The notes under the pieces are model-generated. The model did no database searches, was not told the origin of the DNA, and worked only from the letters and a program-made list of their open reading frames with translations. From the NCBI RefSeq assembly GCF_031157255.1, contig NZ_JAVIFX010000007.1, positions 124,001 through 188,000 on the forward strand: a DNA stretch of 64,000 nt, written 5' to 3'. The position numbers and the translations under genes are program-made. Position 1 is the first letter of the stretch. Each line of letters starts with the position of its first letter. This stretch comes from Bradyrhizobium sp. LHD-71 (GTDB taxonomy: Bacteria; Pseudomonadota; Alphaproteobacteria; Rhizobiales; Xanthobacteraceae). Shown here piece after piece: positions 1-8,910 of this stretch.

Positions 1-137
1 GTTCCCGGATTCGACGTTTGTCCTGGGATTCACAGCGCTATCTCCGCGCACAATTGTACCATTGGCCGCCTCGCGACGCGTGCAGCCAGCGTCGCCATTC
101 TCTCGAAAAGAGAACCGACATCCAGTGACATGAGAGG

Positions 138-158
138 CCATTCCACGGTATGGAATGG
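138..158. promoter_or_regulatory. Inverted repeat, likely IclR-type operator
   Basis: A perfect 8-bp inverted repeat (CCATTCCA, 5-base spacer, TGGAATGG) lies 48 bases before the ATG of the IclR-family gene. IclR-family proteins bind short palindromes with TTCCA/TGGAA-type arms, often in front of their own gene. Autoregulation is inferred from this position. The sequence further left (1-137) shows no gene. Confidence 0.55.
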
Positions 159-206
159 GGTCAAGTGAGTGGATCGAACCACGAGAAGCAAAATAGGGGG
201 AAGCCC

Positions 207-1061
207 ATGAGTCTCCCGGTCGAGTCTGTGCGGCGGACCTTTGCGCTGCTCGAGGAGCTGAATCGTCAGCGCATCAGCAGTGTACGACATCTGCATGAAG
301 CCACGGGTTTGCCGAAGTCGACGATCGTGCGCCTTCTCGAAACGCTTCGCGCGCTTGGTTACGTGACGAACGATCCTCGACAGGGCGGTTATCAGGTGAC
401 CTCCGGTGTGCGCTCGTTGAGCGCCGGCTTTCATGGCGATCCACTGGTGGTCGAGGCCGCTCGCCCATGGGCGATCGAGTTCAGCCGGCAATTCAAGCTG
501 CCCATCGGCGTTGCGGTTTTCGATCAGCGCACCATGGTGGTGCGCTATTCCACCGCACTCGACAGTCCGATGTCGCCCTTTCATGCAACGGTCAACACGA
601 AGCTTCGGGTGCTGACGCGCGCCATGGGACGCGCTTACGTTGCATTTTGTCCGGCCGAGGAACGCAAATACATTATGGATGTCCTCGCGGCATCCAGCCA
701 TCCCGAAGATCAGGTCGCACGTTGCCCCGATGAGGTGCGTGAGATTATCGCACGCGTACGACGCAACGGTTTCGCTGAACGATCGCCGACGGTAGAACCG
801 AAGTCATCAAACACGTTCAGCGTTCCCATCCTGCTGGACGGCACAGTACTGGCGACGATCGGCATCAGCTACTTCTGTTCTTCGATGCCAAAGGCCAAGG
901 CGGTTTCGTCGTACGTTCCCTTGATCATGGAGCTCGCCAGGAAGATCGAGTCCAGCGTGCGCGCGCTGAACACGAATTTTGCAGACGGGCCGTCCCATGT
1001 GCTGGAGAACCCCACAGCCTCGCGAGCCGGCAAAGCGCGAGCGACCCGTGCCGCCTCATGA
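207..1061 (+). CDS. IclR-family transcriptional regulator
   Basis: The predicted protein has 284 residues, usual for the family. An N-terminal winged helix-turn-helix (about residues 5-65, with the TGLPKSTIVRLLETLR recognition region) is followed by the IclR effector-binding domain (about 80-255). The chosen ATG has an AGGGGG ribosome-binding site upstream; an in-frame extension to position 150 would run into the palindromic operator and is unlikely. The C-terminal tail (NPTASRAGKARATRAAS) is low-complexity and basic. The gene converges on the liv importer operon. Family members of this type often control aromatic or carboxylic acid catabolism. The inducer cannot be read from the sequence. 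Confidence 0.9.
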   Translation: MSLPVESVRRTFALLEELNRQRISSVRHLHEATGLPKSTIVRLLETLRALGYVTNDPRQGGYQVTSGVRSLSAGFHGDPLVVEAARPWAIEFSRQFKLPIGVAVFDQRTMVVRYSTALDSPMSPFHATVNTKLRVLTRAMGRAYVAFCPAEERKYIMDVLAASSHPEDQVARCPDEVREIIARVRRNGFAERSPTVEPKSSNTFSVPILLDGTVLATIGISYFCSSMPKAKAVSSYVPLIMELARKIESSVRALNTNFADGPSHVLENPTASRAGKARATRAAS

Positions 1062-1115
1062 AGCTGCAACGACGGCAACGGCGCTGGCTTGGCCATCTGC
1101 ACCGCTGAATCCGCT

Positions 1116-1832
1116 TTATAGGGCAAGATAGCGATTGCGAACGTCGTCGTTGCTTTTCAGCTCGTCGATCGTCCCGGTGTACACGGTCTGGCCCTTGTCG
1201 ATCACCGTCGCATGACTTGCAAGCCCCATGCAGAAGTGCATGTTCTGCTCTGCGATCAGAACCGTGGCGCCGATGCTGCGCAGTTGCCGTAGAAGTTCGC
1301 CGATCCGCTGCACGATGATCGGCGCCAGCCCCTCGCTCGGCTCGTCCAGCAGCAGCAGCGCCGGGTTACCCATCAGCGTGCGGGCAATCGCGAGCATCTG
1401 CTGCTCGCCGCCGGACAACCGTCCTGCAATCCGGTGACGCAACGGATCGAGCAGCGGGAAGATCTCGTAGATCCGATCGATCGACCATTCGTCCTGTCCG
1501 TCGGGCCCTTTCTTGTGCCCGATGACGAGGTTGTCCTCGACCGTGTGTTCAGGGAAGATCTGACGATCTTCCGGAACGAAGCCGAGGCCGGCACGCGCGA
1601 TGCGATGCGGTGCCAGTCCCGTGATCGCCTCTCCGCGCAGCATGACGGTTCCGCGCCGCGGTGGCGCAAGGCCCATGATGGCCTTCATGGTCGTCGATTT
1701 ACCGGCGCCGTTGCGTCCGAGCAGCGCCATGGTCTCGCCCCGGCGCACCGAGAGACCAATACCGAACAGGATCTGACTCGTGCCGTAATATACGTCGAGG
1801 TCCCTGACCTCGATGATCGGTTGCGCACTCAT
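1116..1832 (-). CDS. livF: Branched-chain amino acid-type ABC transporter ATPase LivF
   Basis: This 238-residue cytoplasmic ATPase shows Walker A GRNGAGKST (about residues 39-47), signature LSGGEQQ, and Walker B LLLLDEPSEGL. The DEPSEGLAP variant and the C-terminal RNRYLAL ending are typical of LivF. Its ATG overlaps the LivG stop by four bases (ATGA), so the two are probably translationally coupled. It is the last gene of the operon livK-livH-livM-livG-livF. It would power uptake together with LivG through LivH/LivM. The substrate is not necessarily an amino acid, because liv-type systems in this group often import aromatic or other organic acids. Confidence 0.95.
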   Translation of the reverse strand: MSAQPIIEVRDLDVYYGTSQILFGIGLSVRRGETMALLGRNGAGKSTTMKAIMGLAPPRRGTVMLRGEAITGLAPHRIARAGLGFVPEDRQIFPEHTVEDNLVIGHKKGPDGQDEWSIDRIYEIFPLLDPLRHRIAGRLSGGEQQMLAIARTLMGNPALLLLDEPSEGLAPIIVQRIGELLRQLRSIGATVLIAEQNMHFCMGLASHATVIDKGQTVYTGTIDELKSNDDVRNRYLAL

Positions 1833-2587
1833 GCGACCGTCCCGGCATGATGGTCGGTGCCGAGATAGGCGTCGATGACCGCCTTGTCATTGCGGATCGC
1901 GTCCGCCGTGCCGGTAGCCAGAATGCGGCCGTAGCACAGGACCACGATCGAGGGCGCGATTCTGAACACGATATCCATGTCGTGTTCGATGAAGACCACG
2001 GTGATCTTCTGCTTTTCCCAGAGCTCACGGACTTTTTCGATCATGCGCCAGCGCTCTTCGGTGCCCATGCCGGCGGTGGGCTCATCGAGCAGCAGCACCT
2101 TCGGCTCGAGCACCAGCGCGAGAGCGATATCCAGCAGCTTCTGATCACCGTGCGACAGGGTCGCCGCTTTGCGGTCACGTTTGCTCGCAAGCCCAAGCAG
2201 TTCCATGACATGGTCGGCGCGATCGCGCGTTTCCGGGAGCGGAAACCGCCGATGAATCACACTGGCGCGACGCTGATCAGCGCCGACCGCGGCCAGCATC
2301 GTCTCCTCCACTGTCAGTGACGGGAAAATGCTCGCAACCTGGAACGCTCGCCCGATACCGTGACGTACGATCTCGGGGGGCGAACGCCCGGCCATGTCAG
2401 CGCCGTCCAGCAGGACCTGTCCCGAATCCGGCCTCAAGGCGCCAGTGATCAGGTTGAAGAAGGTGCTCTTGCCGGCGCCGTTCGGCCCGATCACAGCTGT
2501 CAGCGACCCATCGGCGAAGTCGAGCGTGATATCGTCGGCAGCCTTCACGCCGCCGAAGGATTTCGAAAGGCGTCGCACCTCCAGCAT
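1829..2587 (-). CDS. livG: Branched-chain amino acid-type ABC transporter ATPase LivG
   Basis: The 252-residue ATPase has Walker A GPNGAGKST (residues 35-43), a signature region LSHGDQK (the G in place of the canonical LSGGQ second position is common in LivG), and Walker B LLLLDEPTAGM followed by VVFIEHDMDIV. It sits between livM (3-base gap) and livF (4-base overlap). It pairs with LivF as the heterodimeric motor of a HAAT-family importer. Confidence 0.95.
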   Translation of the reverse strand: MLEVRRLSKSFGGVKAADDITLDFADGSLTAVIGPNGAGKSTFFNLITGALRPDSGQVLLDGADMAGRSPPEIVRHGIGRAFQVASIFPSLTVEETMLAAVGADQRRASVIHRRFPLPETRDRADHVMELLGLASKRDRKAATLSHGDQKLLDIALALVLEPKVLLLDEPTAGMGTEERWRMIEKVRELWEKQKITVVFIEHDMDIVFRIAPSIVVLCYGRILATGTADAIRNDKAVIDAYLGTDHHAGTVA

Positions 2588-2590
2588 GAC

Positions 2591-3610
2591 TTAAGCCTGT
2601 TCCCCACGGCCGCGACGGGCCGCGTACCATTCGATTGCGAAATCCATCAGCCCTTTGCGCAGTCCGATCGCAAAGAACAGGATGACGATCCCGAGTACGA
2701 TCCCATGGTACTCGGTGAAGCGCGTGACAGTGTCGTTGAGGATGAGAAACAGCACCGTGCCCAGCATGGGGCCGAGGAAGGTGGTCACACCACCCAGCAT
2801 GTTGATGAAGATACCCTCTCCCGAAATCGTCCAGTAGGCAAATTCCGGATAGGCGCCCGACACGAACAGGCTCATGATGACGCCGCCAGTGGAAGCGAAC
2901 AGCGCCGCCAGCACGAAGATCGTCAGTTTCGCGCGCCAGACATCGATACCGACAAAACTGGCGCGCGCGGCATTGTCGCGGATCATCCGCAGCGTATAGC
3001 CGAATGGCGATTGTGCAATCTGGCGCATCAAGAGAAGGCCGATCACGAGCAGCGCACAGCTCGCCACGTAGAGATGAACCTGATTTCCGAGATCGATGCC
3101 CAGAAAGACCGGACGCGGGATGCCGCCGCGCAGGCCTTGATCGCCGCCGGTTAGCGATACCCACGACAGGATTGTCGAGTGGATCAGCATCTGAAACGCC
3201 AGCGTGACGAACGCGAAATAGATTTCCTTCAACCGCACACAGATCGCACCGATGACCGCCGCAGCGACGGCCGAGAGCACAAGCGTGGCAATGAAAGCGA
3301 CTGGAATCGGCACACCGGTCTTCTGCATGATGAGGCCAAAACTGTACGCACCGAGGCCGAAGAACATGCCATGACCGAACGAGATCATGCCGGTATAGCC
3401 GACCAGGAGATTGAGCGATGTTGCGAACAGGCCAAAGGCGGAGCAGCGGATAACGAAATCCAGCAGCGCTTTGCTGTCGAAAAACAGCGGCAACGAGGCG
3501 AGCACCACGAAGGCCACGATCGCAGTGAGGGCGTCGCGATAGCGTGCTCTCGTTTCGAGGCGAGGAAGATTCAAGGGCTTACCACGCGGTGCGGCCTGCA
3601 ATTCGGTCAT
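2591..3610 (-). CDS. livM: Branched-chain amino acid-type ABC permease LivM
   Basis: This 339-residue inner-membrane permease has about eight to ten hydrophobic segments. The LVGYTGMISFGHGMFFGLGAY region after the second segment is characteristic of LivM. A long cytoplasmic N-terminus (about 25 residues, MTELQAAPRGKPLN) precedes the first membrane segment. The start overlaps the livH stop by four bases. The C-terminus is basic (YAARRGRGEQA). The protein forms the channel with LivH. Confidence 0.95.
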   Translation of the reverse strand: MTELQAAPRGKPLNLPRLETRARYRDALTAIVAFVVLASLPLFFDSKALLDFVIRCSAFGLFATSLNLLVGYTGMISFGHGMFFGLGAYSFGLIMQKTGVPIPVAFIATLVLSAVAAAVIGAICVRLKEIYFAFVTLAFQMLIHSTILSWVSLTGGDQGLRGGIPRPVFLGIDLGNQVHLYVASCALLVIGLLLMRQIAQSPFGYTLRMIRDNAARASFVGIDVWRAKLTIFVLAALFASTGGVIMSLFVSGAYPEFAYWTISGEGIFINMLGGVTTFLGPMLGTVLFLILNDTVTRFTEYHGIVLGIVILFFAIGLRKGLMDFAIEWYAARRGRGEQA

Positions 3611-4509
3611 GCGACCTCCTTGCCGAACAAGCCGGTCGGGCGCGACACGAGCACGATCACCATAAAGAGATACATCAACCCTTCGGTGAATAGCGGAAAG
3701 CCGAGCGAGCCGAAGGAACGAATCAAGCCGATCAGCAGCGCACCGATCAGCGCTCCCAGGATTGATCCCATTCCGCCGATCACAGTGACGATGAAGGATT
3801 CGATCAGCACCGAGAATCCCATGCCGGGGGTCAGTGACCTCACCGGTGCGGCGAGCGCACCTGCGAGCCCCGCCAGCATGCCGCCGAGCGCGAACACGCC
3901 GCCATAGATCAAACCCGTATTGATGCCGAGTGCGGACGTCATCGACGGATTATGCGCCGCGGCGCGGACCACCTTGCCGATCCGCGTGCGGGAAAGGCCG
4001 GCGCCAAGCACGATGGCCGCAACCAGCGCCACACCGATCAGAAGGAGATAGTAGGGCGGCACCACGCCGCCAGCGATGAACAGCGGCATCACCTGGAACG
4101 CGGTCGGCATGCCCATGGACTTGAATTCCGGTCCCCAGACCATGCGCACGACGTCGTCGAAAATCAGCACGAAGGCGTAACAGACGAGGAGCTGCATCAG
4201 GACATCGGCCCCGTAGACGCGACTCATGAAGACGCGTTCGAAGATCAGTCCTAGAATGGCAGTGCCTGCTGCACCGCATAACATTGCGGCGGCAAAGCTG
4301 CCTGTGATCTGATATGTCGTCATCGCGAAATAGGCACCAAACATATAAAAGGCGCCATGACTGAAATTAACGACCTTCAGCACCCCGAAGATCAGCGTCA
4401 GCCCAACCGCCACGAGAAACAGCAGCATGCCGATAATGAGTCCGCTGGTGGTTTGCGTCACCAGGCAGGCTGAGCTGGCGAGACAAGCGATAAGCGCGTT
4501 GAGATCCAA
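3607..4509 (-). CDS. livH: Branched-chain amino acid-type ABC permease LivH
   Basis: The 300-residue integral membrane permease has the LivH hallmarks: GLTLIFGVLKVVNFSHGAFY after the first membrane segment, and GMGSILGALIGALLIGLI near the C-terminus. An N-terminal insertion (ACLASSACLVTQTTSG) precedes the first membrane helix. It is the second gene of the operon, separated from the binding-protein gene by 91 bases that contain a strong hairpin. Confidence 0.95.
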   Translation of the reverse strand: MDLNALIACLASSACLVTQTTSGLIIGMLLFLVAVGLTLIFGVLKVVNFSHGAFYMFGAYFAMTTYQITGSFAAAMLCGAAGTAILGLIFERVFMSRVYGADVLMQLLVCYAFVLIFDDVVRMVWGPEFKSMGMPTAFQVMPLFIAGGVVPPYYLLLIGVALVAAIVLGAGLSRTRIGKVVRAAAHNPSMTSALGINTGLIYGGVFALGGMLAGLAGALAAPVRSLTPGMGFSVLIESFIVTVIGGMGSILGALIGALLIGLIRSFGSLGFPLFTEGLMYLFMVIVLVSRPTGLFGKEVA

Positions 4510-4558
4510 AGCAAAGCGTCCGTTGCAGGAGGGCCGGTCTCGTCGTCAGAACGTTTGT

Positions 4559-4588
4559 CGGCGGCAAGGGCGCCGGCCCTTGCCGCCG
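4559..4588 (-). terminator. Strong hairpin between livK and livH
   Basis: A 13-bp perfect stem (arms 4559-4571 and 4576-4588) with a 4-base loop lies between the binding-protein gene and the permease genes. No T-run follows on the minus strand. It is therefore more likely an mRNA-stabilising or partial-termination element than a full terminator. Such hairpins often raise binding-protein expression above that of the membrane subunits; here that role is inferred. Confidence 0.6.
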
Positions 4589-4600
4589 TCTGCCACGAGG

Positions 4601-5860
4601 TCAACTGTAGCCGTTGCTCTTCTTCCACTCCGCTTCGAGCTCGAAGATCGTCTTCCAGTCGCCGGGCTTCACCTCCGGCACATAGGGCTCCTGCGGGATG
4701 GTCGTCCCCCATCCGATGGCGTAGCCCACGAGCGTCTGATCGTCGGCGCGCATGGTGACGGTACCATCGGTGCCAAAGGGTGATTTGATGGTCAAACCGC
4801 GCATGGCCTCGGCGATCTTCTTGCCATCGGCGGAATTCGCCTTCTTGGAAGCTTCCGCGAGCAGCATGATCGCGGTGGCGTTCTCCCATGACCAGTTGGT
4901 GGGATATTCGCCGTATTTCGCCTTGTAGGCATCACCCCAGGCGGCGTTCTCTGGCGTCGATGGATAGGTCTTGATGTAGCGATTGCCCGAGTGAATGCCC
5001 TTGGGCAGGTTCTTAACGACCGTCAGCGCGGTGTAGTCGGCCATGTTGACGGCAAAGACCTCCATCTGACCGAAGAGAGCGTAGATGTTGGCCTGGTCGA
5101 TGTAGGACGTGAGGTCGCCGCCCCACAAACAGGTGTAAAGCGCCTGCGGCCTTGCCTGCAGGACTTTCGTGACCACCTCGGTGTAGTCGGGCTGAAACAG
5201 CTTCGGCCACGACTCGCTGATGATCTCGACGTCGGGCGCGAAGCGCTTCAGATAGAGCACGAATTCGCCGGTCGTGTCGCGGCCATAGGCGTAGTCAGGC
5301 GAGCAGGTCGCCCATTTCTTCAGACCTTTGGCTTTCGCGATCGACGCCGCATAGCTGCCGCCGACGATGGAGTCGTGCACGCCCTGCCGCGCAGTGCGGA
5401 AAGCGTTCGGGATGCGCTGCTTGGGATCGGCTGTCAGCGAAGAGGTCTCTGAATTCGTGTGAATGCAAAGTACACCGAGATCGCGCGCAACCTCGTGCAC
5501 GGCAAAGGCGCCTGACGAGGCTTCCGCATCGATCAAAAGCTCGCAGCCGTCGGTGTTGACGAGTTCGCGCGCAACCCGCGCGGCTTCCTGTGGCTGGCCT
5601 TTGGAATCGCGGATGACCATCTCGATCGGCCGGCCGGCGAGCCCGCCGGTCGCGTTGACTCTCTCGACTTCCAACAAGACGGCGTTGCGCGACGACGTCC
5701 CGAGCTGCGCGACGCGTCCGGACAGGATCGTCGGCATCCCGACCTTAATGGCTTTGGCTTGCGCACGGGCGGCCCATGGGGCGGCAAGGGTCGCAAGGCC
5801 CGCGCCCATCAATGCGAGACTCGATCGGCGGCTGATGCCCGGTTTCCGGGTTCGCGTCAT
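4601..5860 (-). CDS. livK: Branched-chain amino acid-type ABC transporter periplasmic binding protein
   Basis: The 419-residue protein begins with a basic, twin-arginine-like leader (SRRSSLALMG) and a hydrophobic stretch ending AARAQA, so it is exported, possibly by Tat. The mature part is a type I periplasmic fold (Peripla_BP_6; KVGMPTILSGRVAQLGTSSR at its start). The ATG at 5860 has a strong AGGGAGG ribosome-binding site seven bases upstream, and an in-frame extension to 5926 has none. It is the first gene of the liv operon and defines its substrate specificity, which I cannot name. The divergent isomerase/enoyl-CoA hydratase pair suggests an organic acid rather than an amino acid. Confidence 0.93.
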   Translation of the reverse strand: MTRTRKPGISRRSSLALMGAGLATLAAPWAARAQAKAIKVGMPTILSGRVAQLGTSSRNAVLLEVERVNATGGLAGRPIEMVIRDSKGQPQEAARVARELVNTDGCELLIDAEASSGAFAVHEVARDLGVLCIHTNSETSSLTADPKQRIPNAFRTARQGVHDSIVGGSYAASIAKAKGLKKWATCSPDYAYGRDTTGEFVLYLKRFAPDVEIISESWPKLFQPDYTEVVTKVLQARPQALYTCLWGGDLTSYIDQANIYALFGQMEVFAVNMADYTALTVVKNLPKGIHSGNRYIKTYPSTPENAAWGDAYKAKYGEYPTNWSWENATAIMLLAEASKKANSADGKKIAEAMRGLTIKSPFGTDGTVTMRADDQTLVGYAIGWGTTIPQEPYVPEVKPGDWKTIFELEAEWKKSNGYS

Positions 5861-6211
5861 TCGTCCCTCCCTGTTTGGATTTGCGTTTCCTGAAATCCTT
5901 GCCGGAGATCGTGCGTCTCCTTGCAAATGAGAATTTCAGAGCGACAGGGATGACGTCAAGCCGAAACGCAGCAGCCCGCCGCCAAAACGATCAAAGAACG
6001 ACGATTTACATGCGCCAGGTCAATATCGAGCACAAACGGATGATCTGGACCCATCCGGGCATAACGACATACTATCACGACAAGCATGGCGGGCATTTTC
6101 TGCGATGCTCCCGCGGTTCGTAGACTACTGGTCGAGACATGCGGTCCGGACCTGAGCCGGTATCGGTGAGGGCCAAAACTGGAGAGACCCCGGTCGAGAA
6201 GGAAGCTGCCG
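5861..6211. other. Divergent intergenic region
   Basis: This 351-base stretch separates the start of the liv operon from the divergent DsbA-like isomerase gene and must hold both promoters. I see no gene with coding character in it and no clear palindromic operator. Confidence 0.5.
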
Positions 6212-6841
6212 ATGGAACGACCGCAGGTACGCGTCTACACCGACTACAAGAGTCCCTACGCCTTCGTTGCCAACAAGCAGCTGTTCGAACTCGAGGAAAC
6301 GTATGGCGTCGAGCTCGAGTGGCTGCCCTACACGCTGCGCATTCCCGAGTTCATGGGCACGGTGGAGGAGCGCACACCGCATTTCTGGCGTAAGGTGCGC
6401 TATTCCTATATGGACGCGCGGCGTTTCGCCAACGCCCAGGACCTTGTCATGAAGGGCCCGAGGCGCATCTACGATGCTTTCTATTCCAGCGTCGGCATGC
6501 TGTTCGCGCAGCGCCACGGAATTTTTCGATCCTATCACGAGACGGTGTTTGCGCGCTTCTGGAACCATGATCTCGAACTCGACGAACTGTCGGCGATATC
6601 GGGAGTGATCACTTCCCTTGGCGGTTCCGCGGCGGAGTTTGAAGCGTATGTTCATGGTCCGGCACGTGCAGAACACGACCGCATCATCGATGATGCGGAA
6701 GCGCTAGGCGTGTTCGGTGTGCCGACGATGGTTTTCAACGGCGAACTGTTCTGGGGTGGTGACCGGATCGATATGCTGGTCGAGCGCATTCAAAATCCGC
6801 AAAGCGCTGCCAAGGCGCTCGGCAGTCGATACGGGAAATGA
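6212..6841 (+). CDS. DsbA-family / 2-hydroxychromene-2-carboxylate isomerase-like protein
   Basis: The 209-residue protein has a thioredoxin-fold DsbA-like domain. It starts with the YTDYKSPYAF motif, where HCCA isomerases and kappa-class glutathione transferases bind glutathione with a serine. It ends with GVFGVPTMVFNGELFWGGDRID, the cis-proline loop signature of this group. There is no CXXC, so a disulfide oxidoreductase role is unlikely. A glutathione-dependent isomerisation in aromatic or enol-acid catabolism is the best guess. The ATG follows AAGGAAG, about eight bases upstream. The enoyl-CoA hydratase follows after 131 bases. Confidence 0.8.
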   Translation: MERPQVRVYTDYKSPYAFVANKQLFELEETYGVELEWLPYTLRIPEFMGTVEERTPHFWRKVRYSYMDARRFANAQDLVMKGPRRIYDAFYSSVGMLFAQRHGIFRSYHETVFARFWNHDLELDELSAISGVITSLGGSAAEFEAYVHGPARAEHDRIIDDAEALGVFGVPTMVFNGELFWGGDRIDMLVERIQNPQSAAKALGSRYGK

Positions 6842-6972
6842 CCTGACGTTGCAGCGCGCGAGCGGCTCCCGGCATCCCGTGCGCACGAGCACGGGTCTTC
6901 ATGCAAGCTGAACAATGGTTCGGATTATTTGAGTTGTTCATGGGCCGGCTCGTTCATAACATCGGAGCAACC

Positions 6973-7749
6973 ATGAAAATACCGCTGCAAGTCGACATTC
7001 AGGATGGCATCGCCAGCGTCCTGATAAACCACCCTCCCGTTAACGCGATTACGCCAGCAATGCTGGACGCACTCATGTCGACGCTTCGCCAATTGGGCAA
7101 TGACCCGGACATCAAGGCGATCGTCATCGGCAGCGCGATCCCGGGACGCTATTGCGGCGGCCTCGATCTGCCGCAGTTCAGGAAAAACTCGCCTGCTGAG
7201 GCGCATGCCATCATCACCAGGCTTTACCTGCAGCTTCACGAGTTGCAATCAAGCCTGCCAAAACCCACGATAGCCGCGATTACTGGCGCGGTGCGTGGCG
7301 GAGGCATGTCCATCGCGATCACGTGCGACATGCTCGTGGCCGCAGAAAATACCACGTTCGCATATCCGGAGATGGATGTCGGCTTGCTGCCGGCAATTCA
7401 CTATACTCACTTGCCGCGCATTGTGGGGCGTTACCGTGCATTCGATCTCCTGTTCACCGGCCGCGTCTTTAGCGCAGACGAGGCCATGCAGCTCGGATTG
7501 GTCAACCGCGTCGTACCGGAACCACAAGTGCTCAACGAAGCCCGCGGGATCGCCCGTGCACTGGCGACGAAATCGCCGCAATTGATGCGCGTGGGAAAAG
7601 CCGCCTTCGTTCATGCGACTGATAACGGGTACCGAAGCGGGGCAGCCGGTGCAGTCAACTTGATCGGAACGGTGATTGGAATGGACGACTCGCAGGAAGG
7701 GCTTGCTGCCTTCGAACAGAAGCGTCGTCCTGTCTGGGGCAAAGGCTAG
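6973..7749 (+). CDS. Enoyl-CoA hydratase/isomerase family protein
   Basis: The 258-residue crotonase-fold protein has an oxyanion-hole region GAVRGGGMSIAITCDM (about residues 103-118). The following AYPEMDVGLLPA carries the PE glutamate of the family, with LPRIVG and the AMQLGLVNRVVPE helix downstream. The start at 6973 (MKIPLQVDIQDG) is placed by homology; an earlier in-frame ATG at 6901 adds an atypical extension. It probably hydrates or isomerises a CoA thioester in the pathway fed by the liv importer. The family covers several reactions, so the exact one is open. Confidence 0.88.
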   Translation: MKIPLQVDIQDGIASVLINHPPVNAITPAMLDALMSTLRQLGNDPDIKAIVIGSAIPGRYCGGLDLPQFRKNSPAEAHAIITRLYLQLHELQSSLPKPTIAAITGAVRGGGMSIAITCDMLVAAENTTFAYPEMDVGLLPAIHYTHLPRIVGRYRAFDLLFTGRVFSADEAMQLGLVNRVVPEPQVLNEARGIARALATKSPQLMRVGKAAFVHATDNGYRSGAAGAVNLIGTVIGMDDSQEGLAAFEQKRRPVWGKG

Positions 7750-8010
7750 CGGGCTTTATCCGCAATGCCCATAGAGTGCCGAATGACGCCATTTGTCGCG
7801 TGCCGCACTCGCGCAGATGACGGCAGCGGAGCGCGAGCCCTGCTGGAGGGCGGTAACGTGTCCACCCGCGGGACGAACGATATTACGCAGGTCCTGGCAG
7901 CAACCGGGCCGATGATGTTAGCGTTTGGCCTGGCGTCTGCCGCGTCGAATTGCACTTTCTCACAGAGAGATGAATAATCAGAGGCGTTATTCAAGCGGCA
8001 GGGCGTCGCA

Positions 8011-8904
8011 ATGAGAATCAATTTCAAACTGCTGGGCACCTTCCTGGCGGTGGCAGAGAACGCAAGCTTCAGCAAAGCCGCAGAGCAGACTCATATCTCG
8101 TTGCCGGCCGTGAGCATGCAGGTCAAAAATCTCGAGGAGAGACTGGGCGTTGCCCTGTTTCAGCGCACCACCCGTCGCGTGGAGTTGACGGTCGAGGGTG
8201 AGCAACTCATGGTCAGCGCACGTAAGGCGATGGCAGAGCTCGACAGTGCTCTGACACGGATCCAGCAAGCCGCCGACATGCAGCAGGGACACCTGTCACT
8301 CGCTTGCGTGCCGACAGTAGCCAGCGCGAAGTTGCCGGCGCTAATGACTTCATTCGCACGTCAACATCCTCGCATTTCGGTGCGCGTGCGTGAGTTGATG
8401 CAGCCCGAGCTATTGCAAGCGGTGCGGCGGCGTGAGGTGGATTTCGCAATCGGACCGGAGCCGGAAAGGCTTGGCGAATTCCAATTCCGCGCCATCTTCG
8501 TCGACGACTACATGGCCCTTTTGCCAGCCGACCATTCTGCCGCGGTAAAATCCTCAGTCACCCTGAGGGAAGTCGTAAAGATGCCGCTGCTCGCACTCGG
8601 AGCCTCCCAGTTTCACCTGCAATTGCTGAAGGCGCTTCGGGCGGCGAAGCTCGAGCCTGAGCTCAACTATGAGTTCACCCATGTCAGCACGATCGTTGCG
8701 ATGGCTGAGGCCGGCTTAGGGGTGGCTATCATGCCACGCCTGGCAGTTCCAAGCCATACGAAGCTGAAGCCGCTGAGGATCGTGCGGCCTTCGATCGCCC
8801 GTACGATAGGTGTCGTAAGCATCCGCGGTCATACGCTGTCACCGTCTGCAGCTCGCTTCGTCGAGATGTGCAACGCGCTAATGCCGGCACAGGCAGGAGA
8901 TTGA
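8011..8904 (+). CDS. LysR-family transcriptional regulator
   Basis: This 297-residue regulator has an N-terminal winged HTH (INFKLLGTFLAVAENASFSKAAEQ, then AVSMQVKNLEERLGVALFQR) and a LysR substrate-binding domain from about residue 90. It is clearly paralogous to the regulator at 15720-16619, sharing TTRRVELT-EG, DMQ-G-LS-ACVPT and EFQF blocks. It converges on the Bug-protein gene immediately downstream (6-base gap between stops). The inducer is unknown. Confidence 0.92.
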   Translation: MRINFKLLGTFLAVAENASFSKAAEQTHISLPAVSMQVKNLEERLGVALFQRTTRRVELTVEGEQLMVSARKAMAELDSALTRIQQAADMQQGHLSLACVPTVASAKLPALMTSFARQHPRISVRVRELMQPELLQAVRRREVDFAIGPEPERLGEFQFRAIFVDDYMALLPADHSAAVKSSVTLREVVKMPLLALGASQFHLQLLKALRAAKLEPELNYEFTHVSTIVAMAEAGLGVAIMPRLAVPSHTKLKPLRIVRPSIARTIGVVSIRGHTLSPSAARFVEMCNALMPAQAGD

Positions 8905-8910
8905 AACGTC

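Noticed and set aside
30-701. Long minus-strand open frame opposite the IclR gene
   Set aside because: It is antisense to a well-supported gene, has a composition of a shadow frame and shows no family motif.
2360-3154. Long plus-strand frame opposite livM/livG
   Set aside because: It is rich in His, Asp and Gln in the way antisense frames of high-GC genes are, and matches no family.
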